From Bacteroidales bacterium (GTDB taxonomy: Bacteria; Bacteroidota; Bacteroidia; Bacteroidales; CG2-30-32-10), in NCBI GenBank assembly GCA_035353855.1, contig DAOQAK010000007.1, positions 19,971-83,970 on the forward strand: DNA of 64,000 nucleotides, in the 5' to 3' direction. Shown piece by piece: positions 17,539 through 25,162 of the stretch; within the stretch, counting starts at the first letter, position 1, and every line of letters begins with the position of its first letter. The notes beneath the pieces were generated by a model. It was not told the origin of the DNA, made no database searches, and worked only from the letters and a program-made list of their open reading frames with translations. Both the position numbers and the translations under genes were made by a program.

Positions 17539-17655
17539 ATACCGATTGTTAATTTAAAATAGTCCAAAGGATATTTTAAATTTTACAATGGTTATGCCGA
17601 TGACATAGATGTTATAGTACAATTTATTGGACTATTACATATATACAATCGGTAT
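17539..17655. mobile_element. 117-bp MITE, copy B (inverted relative to copy A)
   Basis: Matches the reverse complement of 12075-12191 at 115 of 117 bases. Terminal inverted repeats are ATACCGATTGT and ACAATCGGTAT. No clear target duplication is visible here; its right side runs into another ATACCGAT-like sequence and a further ATACCAATTG near 17702, possibly remains of older insertions. It separates sdaA from the hypD 3' end and would sit in the sdaA leader or promoter. Confidence 0.88.
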
Positions 17656-17770
17656 TATACCGATAGCACATTCATAATAGTCCTGTTTCGATATTGCCTT
17701 AATACCAATTGATATTATCTATATTTATTTTTAAATGAAATATCGCGCTACTAAGATGTTTATTGATCCA

Positions 17771-20137
17771 TCATATCACATCTTTATGCTCTGTACGTTT
17801 GATAATTTCATTTTGCAAATCTACACCAAGATCGTTGAAATAATCGCTGTAACCGGCAACACGCACTATCAGATCGCGATGTTTCTCCGGATGCTTCTGC
17901 GCATCTTTTAATATTTCGGCATTTACAACATTAAACTGAATATGATGACCATTTAATTTAAAATAACTTCTTACCAAACTGCCAAGCTTAGCAATGCTTT
18001 CGTCATTATTAAAAAACTGCGGAGAAAATTTCTGGTTAAGCAATGTTCCACCTGTTCTTGTATGATCAATTTTTGATGCTGATTTTATTACTGATGTTGG
18101 TCCGTTCTTATCAGCACCCTGAACCGGTGAAATACCTTCCGATAAAGGTTCTTTAGCTTTTCTTCCATCTGGCATCGCATTGATTTTACTTCCGAAATAA
18201 ACATGACTGGTAGTTGGCAATAAATTTATTCTGAACACACCTCCGCGTGCTGTGGGTTTTCCGTCAACAGCTTCGAAAAACAATTCGAAAATTCTTTTCG
18301 AATTGGCATCGGCATAATCATCATCATTACCGTATTTCGGAGTATTATAAATTAATTCATAACGCAACTTATCATGCTCCTCAAAATTATTATCAATAGC
18401 TTCAAGCATTTCTTTCATGGTGAATGATTTCTTATCAAACACATGATATTTAAGCGATGTAAGGCAATCTGACAATGAACCCAAACCTACTCCTTGTATA
18501 TAACTCGTGTTGTACCTTGCCCCGCCTGCGTTATAGTCTTTTGCGTTTGCTATGCAATCATCAATTAATATTGAAAGAAAAGGCGCCGGAAGATATGTAG
18601 CAAAAAGTTTTTCAATAATCTTATTTCCTTCGATTTTTATTTCAATAAAATGATTCAATTGTTTTTTATATGCATTGAGCAAATCGTCGAATGATTTGAA
18701 ATCACAGGGATTTCCGGTTTTTATTCCGAGTTGTTTCCTGGTTAGCGGGTCAACTCCATTATGCAATACAAGTTCCAATATTTTTTCCAGGTTAAAATAA
18801 CCTGTAAGGATGTAGCTTTCTGTACCAAATGCACCACTTTCAACACAACCGCTGGCACCGCCATTGCGGGCATCTTCAACTTTTTTTCCCTGACGAACCA
18901 GTTCCTGAACTATCTCATCAGTATTAAAAATAGAAGGTTGACCAAAACCTGTTTTAACAATTTTCAATGCTCGTTGTAAAAATTTTTCAGGGTTGTCTTT
19001 ACTTATCTGGATCATTGAACTTGGCTGTAACAGGCGCATTTCCTCAATCACATCGAGAATTAAAAAAGATAATTCGTTAACTGCATCGGAACCATTTTCA
19101 GTAAGCCCTCCTAAATTTATCAATGAAAAATCGGTATAGGTGTTGCTCTCCTGCGCAGTAACACCTACTTTTGGCGGAGAAGGCTGGTTATTGAATTTTA
19201 TCCAGAACGCCTGCAATAGCTCACATACACGTTCTTTGGTTAAAGTTCCCGCCTCAATTTCTTTTTTATAAAAAGGATAAAGGTGTTGGTCTAAACGCCC
19301 GGGGTTAAAGGAATCCCAGGGATTCAATTCAGTAATCACTCCTAAATGTACAAACCAGTAATATTGCAAAGCCTCGTGGAATGTTCGTGGTTTGTTAGCA
19401 GGAACATGCCTGCAAACCTTTGCCATTTCTTCTAGTTCTATTTTGCGTTCTTTATTTTTTTCTTTCTTTGCCAACTCATCCAATTTCTCTGCATGACGTT
19501 TTGCAAAATTTATAATTGCATCTGCAACTATATTCATTGCATCGAGTTCTTCATGTTTCTCGAAAGCCTTTTTATCATTATTAAAATCAAGATTATTTAA
19601 ACTTATTGAAATATCTTTTTTAATATCGAGCATTCCTTTTTCATAAATCTTTTTTCCCAGAACGGTATGCCCGGGCGCCCGCTGCTCCTGAAATTCAGTA
19701 AACATTCCGGCGCTATAAGCTTCTTTCCATTCATCTGATAAAACCAAAAACATCCTGTCGCGATGACTTTTTCCTTTCCAGAAAGGAATTATTATTTCTT
19801 TATAAGCTTTTTTTGTTTCATCATCAACTTTGAAAAACACTTTTTCTCTACTGTCAAGTATTCGTAAATCTTCTAATGAATGAACATTTATTTCAGGATA
19901 TGTTGGGGTTGCTTTTGGCGCAGGTCCACGTTCGCCAACAATAAGTTCACCATCATTAATACAAATGAATTTATTTTCCAAAATATGCTTTAAACAATAT
20001 GCTCTTTCAACCGGATAAGATAATCCGTGCACCAAATCATTTTTATAAAATTCGGTAACAAGCAAAGCTCTTTCAGCTGATATTTTGTTTACCGCATTCA
20101 GACTTTGTTCTCTTAATTTTTTTATTCTTTGGTTCAT
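17771..20137 (-). CDS. hypD: HypD, trans-4-hydroxy-L-proline dehydratase (glycyl radical enzyme)
   Basis: Oxygen-sensitive enzyme dehydrating trans-4-hydroxyproline to pyrroline-5-carboxylate. The 788-residue chain has the radical cysteine motif GCVES (Cys431, Glu433) and the C-terminal glycyl radical loop RVAGYSDYF (Gly762). Every active-site residue that I recall from the C. difficile HypD structure has its counterpart exactly three positions earlier: His157, Ser331, Asp336, Phe337, Cys431, Glu433, Tyr447, Thr642, Gly762. This separates it from pyruvate formate-lyase, glycerol and choline enzymes. It is cotranscribed with its activase, 15 bases upstream. The product could be reduced to proline by a P5C reductase, but none is encoded nearby. 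Confidence 0.92.
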   Translation of the reverse strand: MNQRIKKLREQSLNAVNKISAERALLVTEFYKNDLVHGLSYPVERAYCLKHILENKFICINDGELIVGERGPAPKATPTYPEINVHSLEDLRILDSREKVFFKVDDETKKAYKEIIIPFWKGKSHRDRMFLVLSDEWKEAYSAGMFTEFQEQRAPGHTVLGKKIYEKGMLDIKKDISISLNNLDFNNDKKAFEKHEELDAMNIVADAIINFAKRHAEKLDELAKKEKNKERKIELEEMAKVCRHVPANKPRTFHEALQYYWFVHLGVITELNPWDSFNPGRLDQHLYPFYKKEIEAGTLTKERVCELLQAFWIKFNNQPSPPKVGVTAQESNTYTDFSLINLGGLTENGSDAVNELSFLILDVIEEMRLLQPSSMIQISKDNPEKFLQRALKIVKTGFGQPSIFNTDEIVQELVRQGKKVEDARNGGASGCVESGAFGTESYILTGYFNLEKILELVLHNGVDPLTRKQLGIKTGNPCDFKSFDDLLNAYKKQLNHFIEIKIEGNKIIEKLFATYLPAPFLSILIDDCIANAKDYNAGGARYNTSYIQGVGLGSLSDCLTSLKYHVFDKKSFTMKEMLEAIDNNFEEHDKLRYELIYNTPKYGNDDDYADANSKRIFELFFEAVDGKPTARGGVFRINLLPTTSHVYFGSKINAMPDGRKAKEPLSEGISPVQGADKNGPTSVIKSASKIDHTRTGGTLLNQKFSPQFFNNDESIAKLGSLVRSYFKLNGHHIQFNVVNAEILKDAQKHPEKHRDLIVRVAGYSDYFNDLGVDLQNEIIKRTEHKDVI

Positions 20138-20152
20138 TTTATATTCAATTTA

Positions 20153-20959
20153 TTAACCACCTGTCTTTACAATAAATCCGGCACTTTCAAAACTTTTTTT
20201 AATCTTAATCAACTCCTCATTCTCTAATGATTTCAAGTGGCTTAGTTTATTATTAATCTTAAATAATTCATACTTATGAATTGCTGTATTATGAAAAGGC
20301 AGCAGGTGAACTTCATTAAGGTTTTCATTTTTCAATTCAAGAAGAAAGTCTTTCATTTTTTCAATATTCGCTGCGCCATCAGTAATACCGGGAACAACAG
20401 GAATTCTTATAATAACTTTCTTTTTTTGTATCGAAAGAGTTTTTAAGTTTTTCAAAATATTTTCATTCGATACACCAGTATATTTTTTATGCTCCTTATT
20501 GTTTATTAATTTTAAATCATATAAAAACAAATCTGGCTTCCGAACTATTTCGCCAAAAACATCAGCTTCAGCATAACCGCTTGTATCAAGGGTTATATGA
20601 ATATTTTCTTTTTTACATGCATCAATAAGTTCAATAAGAAAATCTATTTGAAACAAAGGTTCGCCACCTGAAAAGGTAACACCACCACCCGATTCTTCAT
20701 GAAAAACATTCTCTTTTTTAATTTCATTCATCACAGCCTCTACAGTCATGTATTTCCCAAATATTTCCTTTTGATGATATTCTTTTCCATCAAGTTTATT
20801 TATCCTGGTAATCTCTTCCTGATTGAATTTCATTCCTTCAGGATTGTGGCACCACCAGCAACTCAACGGGCAACCTTTAAAAAAGACTGTTGTTCTTATT
20901 CCCGGACCATCATTAATTGAGTAACGTTTAATATCGAATATCAAACCTTCCGATTTCAT
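20153..20959 (-). CDS. hypE: HypE, glycyl-radical-enzyme activating enzyme (radical SAM)
   Basis: Radical SAM activase that generates the glycyl radical on HypD. The CX3CX2C cluster motif is Cys30, Cys34, Cys37, preceded by the family segment INDGPGIRTTVF, with a GGGVTFSGGEP SAM-binding region further on. At 268 residues it lacks the ferredoxin-like insert with extra cysteine clusters that many GRE activases other than PflA carry; residues 38-75 have no cysteine. It is the first gene of the hypE-hypD transcript and diverges from the aromatic amino-acid operon. Confidence 0.9.
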   Translation of the reverse strand: MKSEGLIFDIKRYSINDGPGIRTTVFFKGCPLSCWWCHNPEGMKFNQEEITRINKLDGKEYHQKEIFGKYMTVEAVMNEIKKENVFHEESGGGVTFSGGEPLFQIDFLIELIDACKKENIHITLDTSGYAEADVFGEIVRKPDLFLYDLKLINNKEHKKYTGVSNENILKNLKTLSIQKKKVIIRIPVVPGITDGAANIEKMKDFLLELKNENLNEVHLLPFHNTAIHKYELFKINNKLSHLKSLENEELIKIKKSFESAGFIVKTGG

Positions 20960-21268
20960 AGAAAAATAATAAAATGAAAAATGAAAATTTTAATGAATAA
21001 TAAATAAGGCGATAAAATCTAACAAATCCAGCATTCAAAAAGGCATTTACCGAATTTATGATAAAGGTTTCTATAGAATCTTTGTTTATTCAATCAAAAT
21101 GTATTTAGAACTACAAAATTACACAATCACATCATAAAAGTCAATACAATAAAGATTCATGAATGCATTTATTAATTTGGTACCAAATATAATCTATTTC
21201 TTTTCTAAGAAAAATATTTTTCTTTATTTGTATTTTTTTAATAAAACTGCTTACATTTGCAACGACAA
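20960..21268. other. Divergent promoter region between hypE and the aromatic operon
   Basis: No coding frame is seen. A perfect 14-bp palindrome ATTTGGTACCAAAT lies at 21175-21188 and may be an operator for one or both directions. The right-hand end holds the aro promoter. On the minus strand TAATTTTG (21121 down to 21114) and TATATTTG (21191 down to 21184) are possible -7 boxes for hypE, without convincing -33 partners. Confidence 0.45.
21227..21259 (+). promoter_or_regulatory. Promoter of the leader-pheA-tyrA-aroF operon
   Basis: TTTG at 21227-21230 and TACATTTG at 21252-21259 match the Bacteroidota -33/-7 elements with a 21-base spacer. The expected transcript start near 21265 lies only a few bases before the first leader-peptide ATG at 21269. 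Confidence 0.7.
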
Positions 21269-21340
21269 ATGAAAAATTCAATGAAACAATTTCAAAATAT
21301 ATTTTTTTACTTTTATTTTAAACACTACCGGGACGAGTAG
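21269..21340 (+). CDS. Phe/Tyr leader peptide 1 of the attenuator
   Basis: Unlisted 23-codon frame, ATG to TAG. Residues 12-17 are FFYFYF, and in total 5 Phe and 3 Tyr codons occur, with Phe/Tyr making 8 of residues 8-20. No Trp codon is present. The final codons CGG GAC GAG hold the sequence GGGAC (21330-21334), which is complementary to the 5' arm of the terminator that follows. That is the hallmark of a leader peptide whose translation controls RNA folding. A ribosome stalled on the Phe/Tyr run would leave GGGAC free, and one reaching the stop codon would cover it. Confidence 0.88.
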   Translation: MKNSMKQFQNIFFYFYFKHYRDE

Positions 21341-21372
21341 CATGTAATGCTTTTATTATATACAAAAGTCCC
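21330..21372 (+). promoter_or_regulatory. Antiterminator 1
   Basis: GGGAC (21330-21334) can pair with GTCCC (21368-21372), enclosing a small hairpin AGCAT/ATGCT at 21339-21351. Forming it removes the 5' arm of terminator 1. Predicted by eye; not folded computationally. Confidence 0.7.
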
Positions 21373-21393
21373 TGAAAACAGGGACTTTTTTTT
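21364..21393 (+). terminator. Attenuator terminator 1
   Basis: AAAAGTCCCTG (21364-21374) pairs perfectly with CAGGGACTTTT (21379-21389) around an AAAA loop, followed by a run of T to 21393. A textbook intrinsic terminator located 23 bases after the stop codon of leader peptide 1 and before leader peptide 2. Confidence 0.92.
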
Positions 21394-21415
21394 ATTTTAT
21401 ATAAAAACAAAAACA

Positions 21416-21526
21416 ATGACAGAAAACAAAACATATAACATCTCGAAAACAAAAATGAATTCATTTTTCTTTTTTGGTTTTACTTTTTATTTCTGCTTTT
21501 ATTATTTCAAAATGCAGCCGGGTTAG
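21416..21526 (+). CDS. Phe/Tyr leader peptide 2 of the attenuator
   Basis: Unlisted 36-codon frame, ATG at 21416 to TAG ending at 21526 (an internal ATG at 21455 is also in frame). Residues 17-31 contain 9 Phe and 3 Tyr, a density far above chance even in AT-rich DNA. The pattern is FFFFGFTFYFCFYYF. The last codons CAG CCG GGT carry GCCGGG, complementary to the 5' arm of the second terminator. Architecture is the same as leader 1, so two regulatory units are stacked in series ahead of pheA. Confidence 0.9.
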   Translation: MTENKTYNISKTKMNSFFFFGFTFYFCFYYFKMQPG

Positions 21527-21561
21527 TTATGTAAAAACTTATATGCATCAAAGATCCCGGC
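21517..21561 (+). promoter_or_regulatory. Antiterminator 2
   Basis: GCCGGG (21517-21522), on the last codons of leader 2, is exactly complementary to CCCGGC (21556-21561), which includes the 5' arm of terminator 2. Mutually exclusive with the terminator stem. Confidence 0.7.
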
Positions 21562-21581
21562 CAACCACCGGGATTTTTTTT
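21554..21581 (+). terminator. Attenuator terminator 2
   Basis: ATCCCGG (21554-21560) pairs with CCGGGAT (21568-21574) around CCAACCA and is followed by T to 21581. It ends 19 bases before the pheA start codon, so readthrough is required for the operon. Confidence 0.92.
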
Positions 21582-21600
21582 AATCAATAATTTAAAAAAT

Positions 21601-22461
21601 ATGAAAGAACAAAAAATCTGTAAAGTTGCAATGCTTGGTGTTTACGGCACTTTTCATGAAATTGCTGCAAAAGAATATTTCGGAAGAAGAAATATTTCGC
21701 TCCTTCCCTGCAATACATTCAAAGATGTTTTCAGCGCATTGAATAAACATACTGCTGATTACGGTATTATGGCCATTGAGAATTCTGTTGCAGGAAGCCT
21801 TCTTCCAAATTACACATTGCTGCGCGATTCTAACATGCTTGTTTGCGGTGAAATTTATTTGCGCATTAAGCAAAACCTTATGGCCTTGCCCGGGCAAAGC
21901 ATTGATGATATTCACGAAGTGCATTCGCATCCGATGGCTATTCAGCAATGCGAAAAATTCTTTCTTCAATATCCGCATATAAAACTTATTGCATCTTCCG
22001 ATACTGCATTAAGTGCAAAAATGATAAGTGAAAAAAAAATGAAAAAGACAGGTGCCATTGCAAGTTCGCTTGCTGCCGAAAGGTACAGGTTAAAAATAAT
22101 TGAGGAAGGTATTGAAACCAATAAAAGAAACTATACCCGGTTCCTGGTTATTTCGAAAAAAAATTTACAATCTTCTAAAGAAAATAACAAATCATCGCTT
22201 TGTTTTTCGCTCACACATAAAAAAGGAAGCCTTTCAAATGTATTGTCAGTACTGGCTTTTTACAATATTAATCTTACAAAGATTCAATCTATGCCTATTA
22301 TCGGAAAAGAATGGGAATATATGTTTTACATCGACCTGATGTTTGATAATTATAAAAGATACAAGCAATCCATCAACGCAATTATGCCACTTGCAAAAAA
22401 ACTGAAAATACTTGGAGAGTATAGGAAAGGCAAAAAAATAAATAAAGAATTCATTCAATAA
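21601..22461 (+). CDS. pheA: PheA, prephenate dehydratase with ACT domain
   Basis: Converts prephenate to phenylpyruvate in phenylalanine synthesis. The 286-residue protein has the catalytic-domain motif MAIENSVAGSLLPNY (near residue 60), an HSHPMAIQQC segment, and the TRF motif (NYTRFLVIS, near residue 180). An ACT domain follows (SLCFSLTHKKGSLSNVL) that in relatives binds Phe for feedback inhibition. There is no fused chorismate mutase, which is instead on the third gene. First enzyme gene after two Phe/Tyr attenuators; tyrA follows after 5 bases. Confidence 0.95.
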   Translation: MKEQKICKVAMLGVYGTFHEIAAKEYFGRRNISLLPCNTFKDVFSALNKHTADYGIMAIENSVAGSLLPNYTLLRDSNMLVCGEIYLRIKQNLMALPGQSIDDIHEVHSHPMAIQQCEKFFLQYPHIKLIASSDTALSAKMISEKKMKKTGAIASSLAAERYRLKIIEEGIETNKRNYTRFLVISKKNLQSSKENNKSSLCFSLTHKKGSLSNVLSVLAFYNINLTKIQSMPIIGKEWEYMFYIDLMFDNYKRYKQSINAIMPLAKKLKILGEYRKGKKINKEFIQ

Positions 22462-22466
22462 AAAAT

Positions 22467-23315
22467 ATGAAAACAACAATTATCGGATTAGGATTAATCG
22501 GCGGCTCGATAGCGATTGACCTACGTAAGCGGGGATTTACAAATTATATTATCGGCGTAGATAACAATATTGAACATGGTCGGCTTGCTTTGCAACATAA
22601 ACTGGTAGATGAAATTTTACCACTTGAAAATGCAATTGAATGTTCAGAGTTGATTATTATTGCTACGCCTGTTGATGCAATACTCACGCTATTACCTAAA
22701 ATTCTTTATAAAGTAAAAAATCAGGTTGTCACTGACATTGGCTCAACTAAAGAAAAAATTGTTGAACTGATTCGTCATCACCCCAACCGAAAAAATTTTG
22801 TTGCAGGTCATCCTATGGCTGGCACTGAAAAATCCGGACCACTATCAGCAATATCAGGGTTATTCGATAACAAATGCATGATTTTATGCGACATTGAAGA
22901 CAGCGATGCAAAAGCTGTAGCAACAGTAAAAAAAATGTATGATGTGTTAAAAATGAATATTCTTATACTTCCGGCAAGAACTCATGATATACATGCTGCA
23001 TATGTGTCGCATATTTCTCATGTTAGTTCGTATGCACTTGCACTTACAGTAATGGATATTGAAAAAGACGAAAAGAAAATATTCAATCTTGCCAGCGGAG
23101 GTTTTGAATCAACCGTAAGGCTTGCTAAAAGCCCTGCCAGTATGTGGACACCAATATTTCTTCAGAATAACGAAAATGTAATTACCGCATTAAACAACTA
23201 TATCGACAAACTAAATGAGTTAAAAATATTCATCAAAGAGAAAAGAGACAAAGAACTTTTTGAAATGATAAATAAATCGAACCAGATAAAAAAAACATTA
23301 GAAAAACCCTTATAA
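22467..23315 (+). CDS. tyrA: TyrA, prephenate dehydrogenase
   Basis: NAD(P)-dependent oxidative decarboxylation of prephenate to 4-hydroxyphenylpyruvate in tyrosine synthesis. The N-terminal Rossmann motif GLGLIGGS is at residues 7-14, followed by TDIGSTKEKIV and the substrate-binding GHPMAGTEKSG region; HISHVSSYALAL follows further on. Length of 282 fits a monofunctional enzyme without an ACT domain. Gap of 5 bases from pheA and 10 bases to the DAHP synthase gene, so one operon. Confidence 0.95.
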   Translation: MKTTIIGLGLIGGSIAIDLRKRGFTNYIIGVDNNIEHGRLALQHKLVDEILPLENAIECSELIIIATPVDAILTLLPKILYKVKNQVVTDIGSTKEKIVELIRHHPNRKNFVAGHPMAGTEKSGPLSAISGLFDNKCMILCDIEDSDAKAVATVKKMYDVLKMNILILPARTHDIHAAYVSHISHVSSYALALTVMDIEKDEKKIFNLASGGFESTVRLAKSPASMWTPIFLQNNENVITALNNYIDKLNELKIFIKEKRDKELFEMINKSNQIKKTLEKPL

Positions 23316-23325
23316 AACAAGCACT

Positions 23326-24450
23326 ATGGAAACACAACTCAACATTTCTCCTTTAAAAAACTGGATGCTTAGCGAGCAACAACCTCTTATCATTGCAGGC
23401 CCATGCAGTGCCGAAACGCAGGAACAGGTTATAAAAACAGCACGTGAGCTTGCAGCACAAAACATTAAAGTGTTCCGTGCAGGAATATGGAAACCGCGCA
23501 CACGTCCCGATAACTTTGAAGGAGTAGGCACACAGGGGCTTGAATGGCTTCAACAGGTAAAAAGAGATACGGGAATGCTTACCTGTACCGAAGTGGTTAA
23601 TGTTAAACATGTTTACGAAGCACTTAAATATGGAATCGATATTTTGTGGATTGGGGCACGTACAACTGTTAACCCTTTTGTAGTCCAGGAAATTGCTGAT
23701 GCTATAAAAGGTGTTGATATTCCTATATTAATTAAAAATCCCATTAATACGGATTTAAATCTTTGGCTTGGAGCAATCGAACGTTTCAACAAAACCGGAA
23801 TAACTAAGATTGGTGCTGTTCACAGGGGTTTTACAAGTTATGAAAAAAGCATTTACAGAAATCCTCCTAAATGGAACCTGGTTATAGAATTAAAAAGAAA
23901 GATTCCCGATTTGCCCGTCATTTGCGACCCCAGTCATATGGGAGGGGAAAAATCATTGCTTCAGGAATTGATGCAGAAAGCCATCGACCTTAATTATGAC
24001 GGACTGATGATTGAATCACATATTCATCCTGAAAATGCTTTAAGTGATTCGTCTCAGCAACTTACACCCGATGAATTGAATTATCTTTTACAAAAGATCA
24101 TTCTTCGGTCAACAACTTCAGCAAACCCGGTATTCCTTGAAATACTTGAGGAACTTCGTATGCAGATTGATAAACTGGATAATGAATTAGTTGAAATTCT
24201 TGAAAGAAGAATGCATGTAGCCGACACAATTGGCGAATACAAACGAAGAAACAACATTACCATTTTACAAAGCAAACGATGGGATGAAATTTTTAAAAAG
24301 CATATAGAATCAGGAATTCAAAAAGGGTTTAGTGCAGAATTTATGCAGAAACTTCTGAATGCTATTCACCAGGAATCAATTGATCATCAGGCACGGGTTA
24401 TGAATTTTGTTCCTGCAACAGAAATATCAGAAGCCGTTTTTAAATGGTAA
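23326..24450 (+). CDS. DAHP synthase (type I-beta) fused to AroQ chorismate mutase
   Basis: Bifunctional entry enzyme of the shikimate pathway. Residues 1-265 are a type I-beta DAHP synthase (IAGPCSAE at about 25, RAGIWKPRTRPDNFEG at about 52, CDPSHMGGEKS at about 203). Residues about 275-360 are a C-terminal AroQ chorismate mutase helical domain (LRMQIDKLDNELVEILERR and GEYKRRN). In characterised fusions of this order the mutase domain also confers feedback control by prephenate or end products. Last gene of the operon, so one attenuated transcript supplies both the first step and the branch-point enzymes for Phe and Tyr. Confidence 0.94.
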   Translation: METQLNISPLKNWMLSEQQPLIIAGPCSAETQEQVIKTARELAAQNIKVFRAGIWKPRTRPDNFEGVGTQGLEWLQQVKRDTGMLTCTEVVNVKHVYEALKYGIDILWIGARTTVNPFVVQEIADAIKGVDIPILIKNPINTDLNLWLGAIERFNKTGITKIGAVHRGFTSYEKSIYRNPPKWNLVIELKRKIPDLPVICDPSHMGGEKSLLQELMQKAIDLNYDGLMIESHIHPENALSDSSQQLTPDELNYLLQKIILRSTTSANPVFLEILEELRMQIDKLDNELVEILERRMHVADTIGEYKRRNNITILQSKRWDEIFKKHIESGIQKGFSAEFMQKLLNAIHQESIDHQARVMNFVPATEISEAVFKW

Positions 24451-24783
24451 TGTAACAGAAATGCCTTTTTCAAACAAAAAGTACAAGAAAAAAAATAAAT
24501 AAATAAGAAAAAGTAATCTTACTTTTTAAAGACATTTTTTTTTGGATGGTCTACATTTTTTATAAAATTTTGAATATCCTTTTATCTGGTATTTGATAAT
24601 TATCATATTCCTTCGTATATTTGATATTGAAATTTGACAGGCAGTCTAAGAGTAAATATTTAATTTATTTTTTCAATAATGCAGATATGGTCTGTTGTAA
24701 ATTCGTTTTTCTATTTAAAATGTTTTTTGAAATTAATTTATTAACAAATTTATAATTAAAAATAAAAATAAAGGACAGGAATC
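24451..24783 (+). promoter_or_regulatory. Intergenic region with promoter and long leader for the small orphan gene
   Basis: An AT-only hairpin AAAAAGTAA/TTACTTTTT at 24508-24527 may end the aro operon. TTTG at 24592-24595 and TATATTTG at 24616-24623 with a 20-base spacer form a good promoter, predicting a 5' leader of about 150 bases. No leader peptide or known riboswitch pattern was recognised. A purine-rich AAAGGACAGGA precedes the ATG at 24784. Confidence 0.55.
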
Positions 24784-25095
24784 ATGATTGAAAAAGAAAA
24801 AATTATGAGCGTAGCAAAAAGCCTTATGCAATTTGAAGGCTCTTTATTAGACACCAAATACGCTGAATCACATCACAAAGTAGCTATCAAATACAAAGAA
24901 CATTTGATTGAAATAAGCGGTGATGATGATAACAAATACATCAAATATGTGGATGAAAAAATTCCTATCAGTTCAAGCGAGTACAAACAACTTTACAGTT
25001 CTTTTTGCGAAGAACTTAATAAACGGAAAGCCAGAACTACAGAAAGATTTAACGAATTGGAAAAACTTGTTAAAAACGGAAAGGGTTCACATTAG
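24784..25095 (+). CDS. Small charged protein of unknown function
   Basis: A 103-residue soluble protein rich in Lys and Glu, with no signal peptide, membrane segment, cysteine motif or recognisable domain. The central part alternates as beta-like segments (HHKVAIKYKEHLIEIS) and the C-terminal third is helical (KQLYSSFCEELNKRKART onward). It is monocistronic, with its own promoter, an unusually strong ribosome-binding site and a terminator directly after it. That suggests a real and well-expressed gene. I do not recognise the family. Confidence 0.75.
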   Translation: MIEKEKIMSVAKSLMQFEGSLLDTKYAESHHKVAIKYKEHLIEISGDDDNKYIKYVDEKIPISSSEYKQLYSSFCEELNKRKARTTERFNELEKLVKNGKGSH

Positions 25096-25117
25096 ATATG
25101 CCAAATCTTTACACTTT

Positions 25118-25145
25118 AAAAGCCCTGTCTTTCAACAGGGCTTTT
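25118..25145 (+). terminator. Terminator of the small orphan gene
   Basis: AAAAGCCCTG pairs perfectly with CAGGGCTTTT around an 8-base loop, with a short T run at the end of the stem. Confidence 0.88.
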
Positions 25146-25162
25146 ATATTTAATGATATTTA

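Noticed and set aside
17771..20137. Assignment as pyruvate formate-lyase
   Set aside because: PFL has adjacent Cys-Cys at the active site; here the motif is GCVES and all HypD-specific residues are conserved.
21227..21600. T-box or amino-acid riboswitch upstream of pheA
   Set aside because: No T-box sequence or specifier-loop arrangement was seen, and the two translated Phe/Tyr-rich frames with complementary arms explain the region fully.
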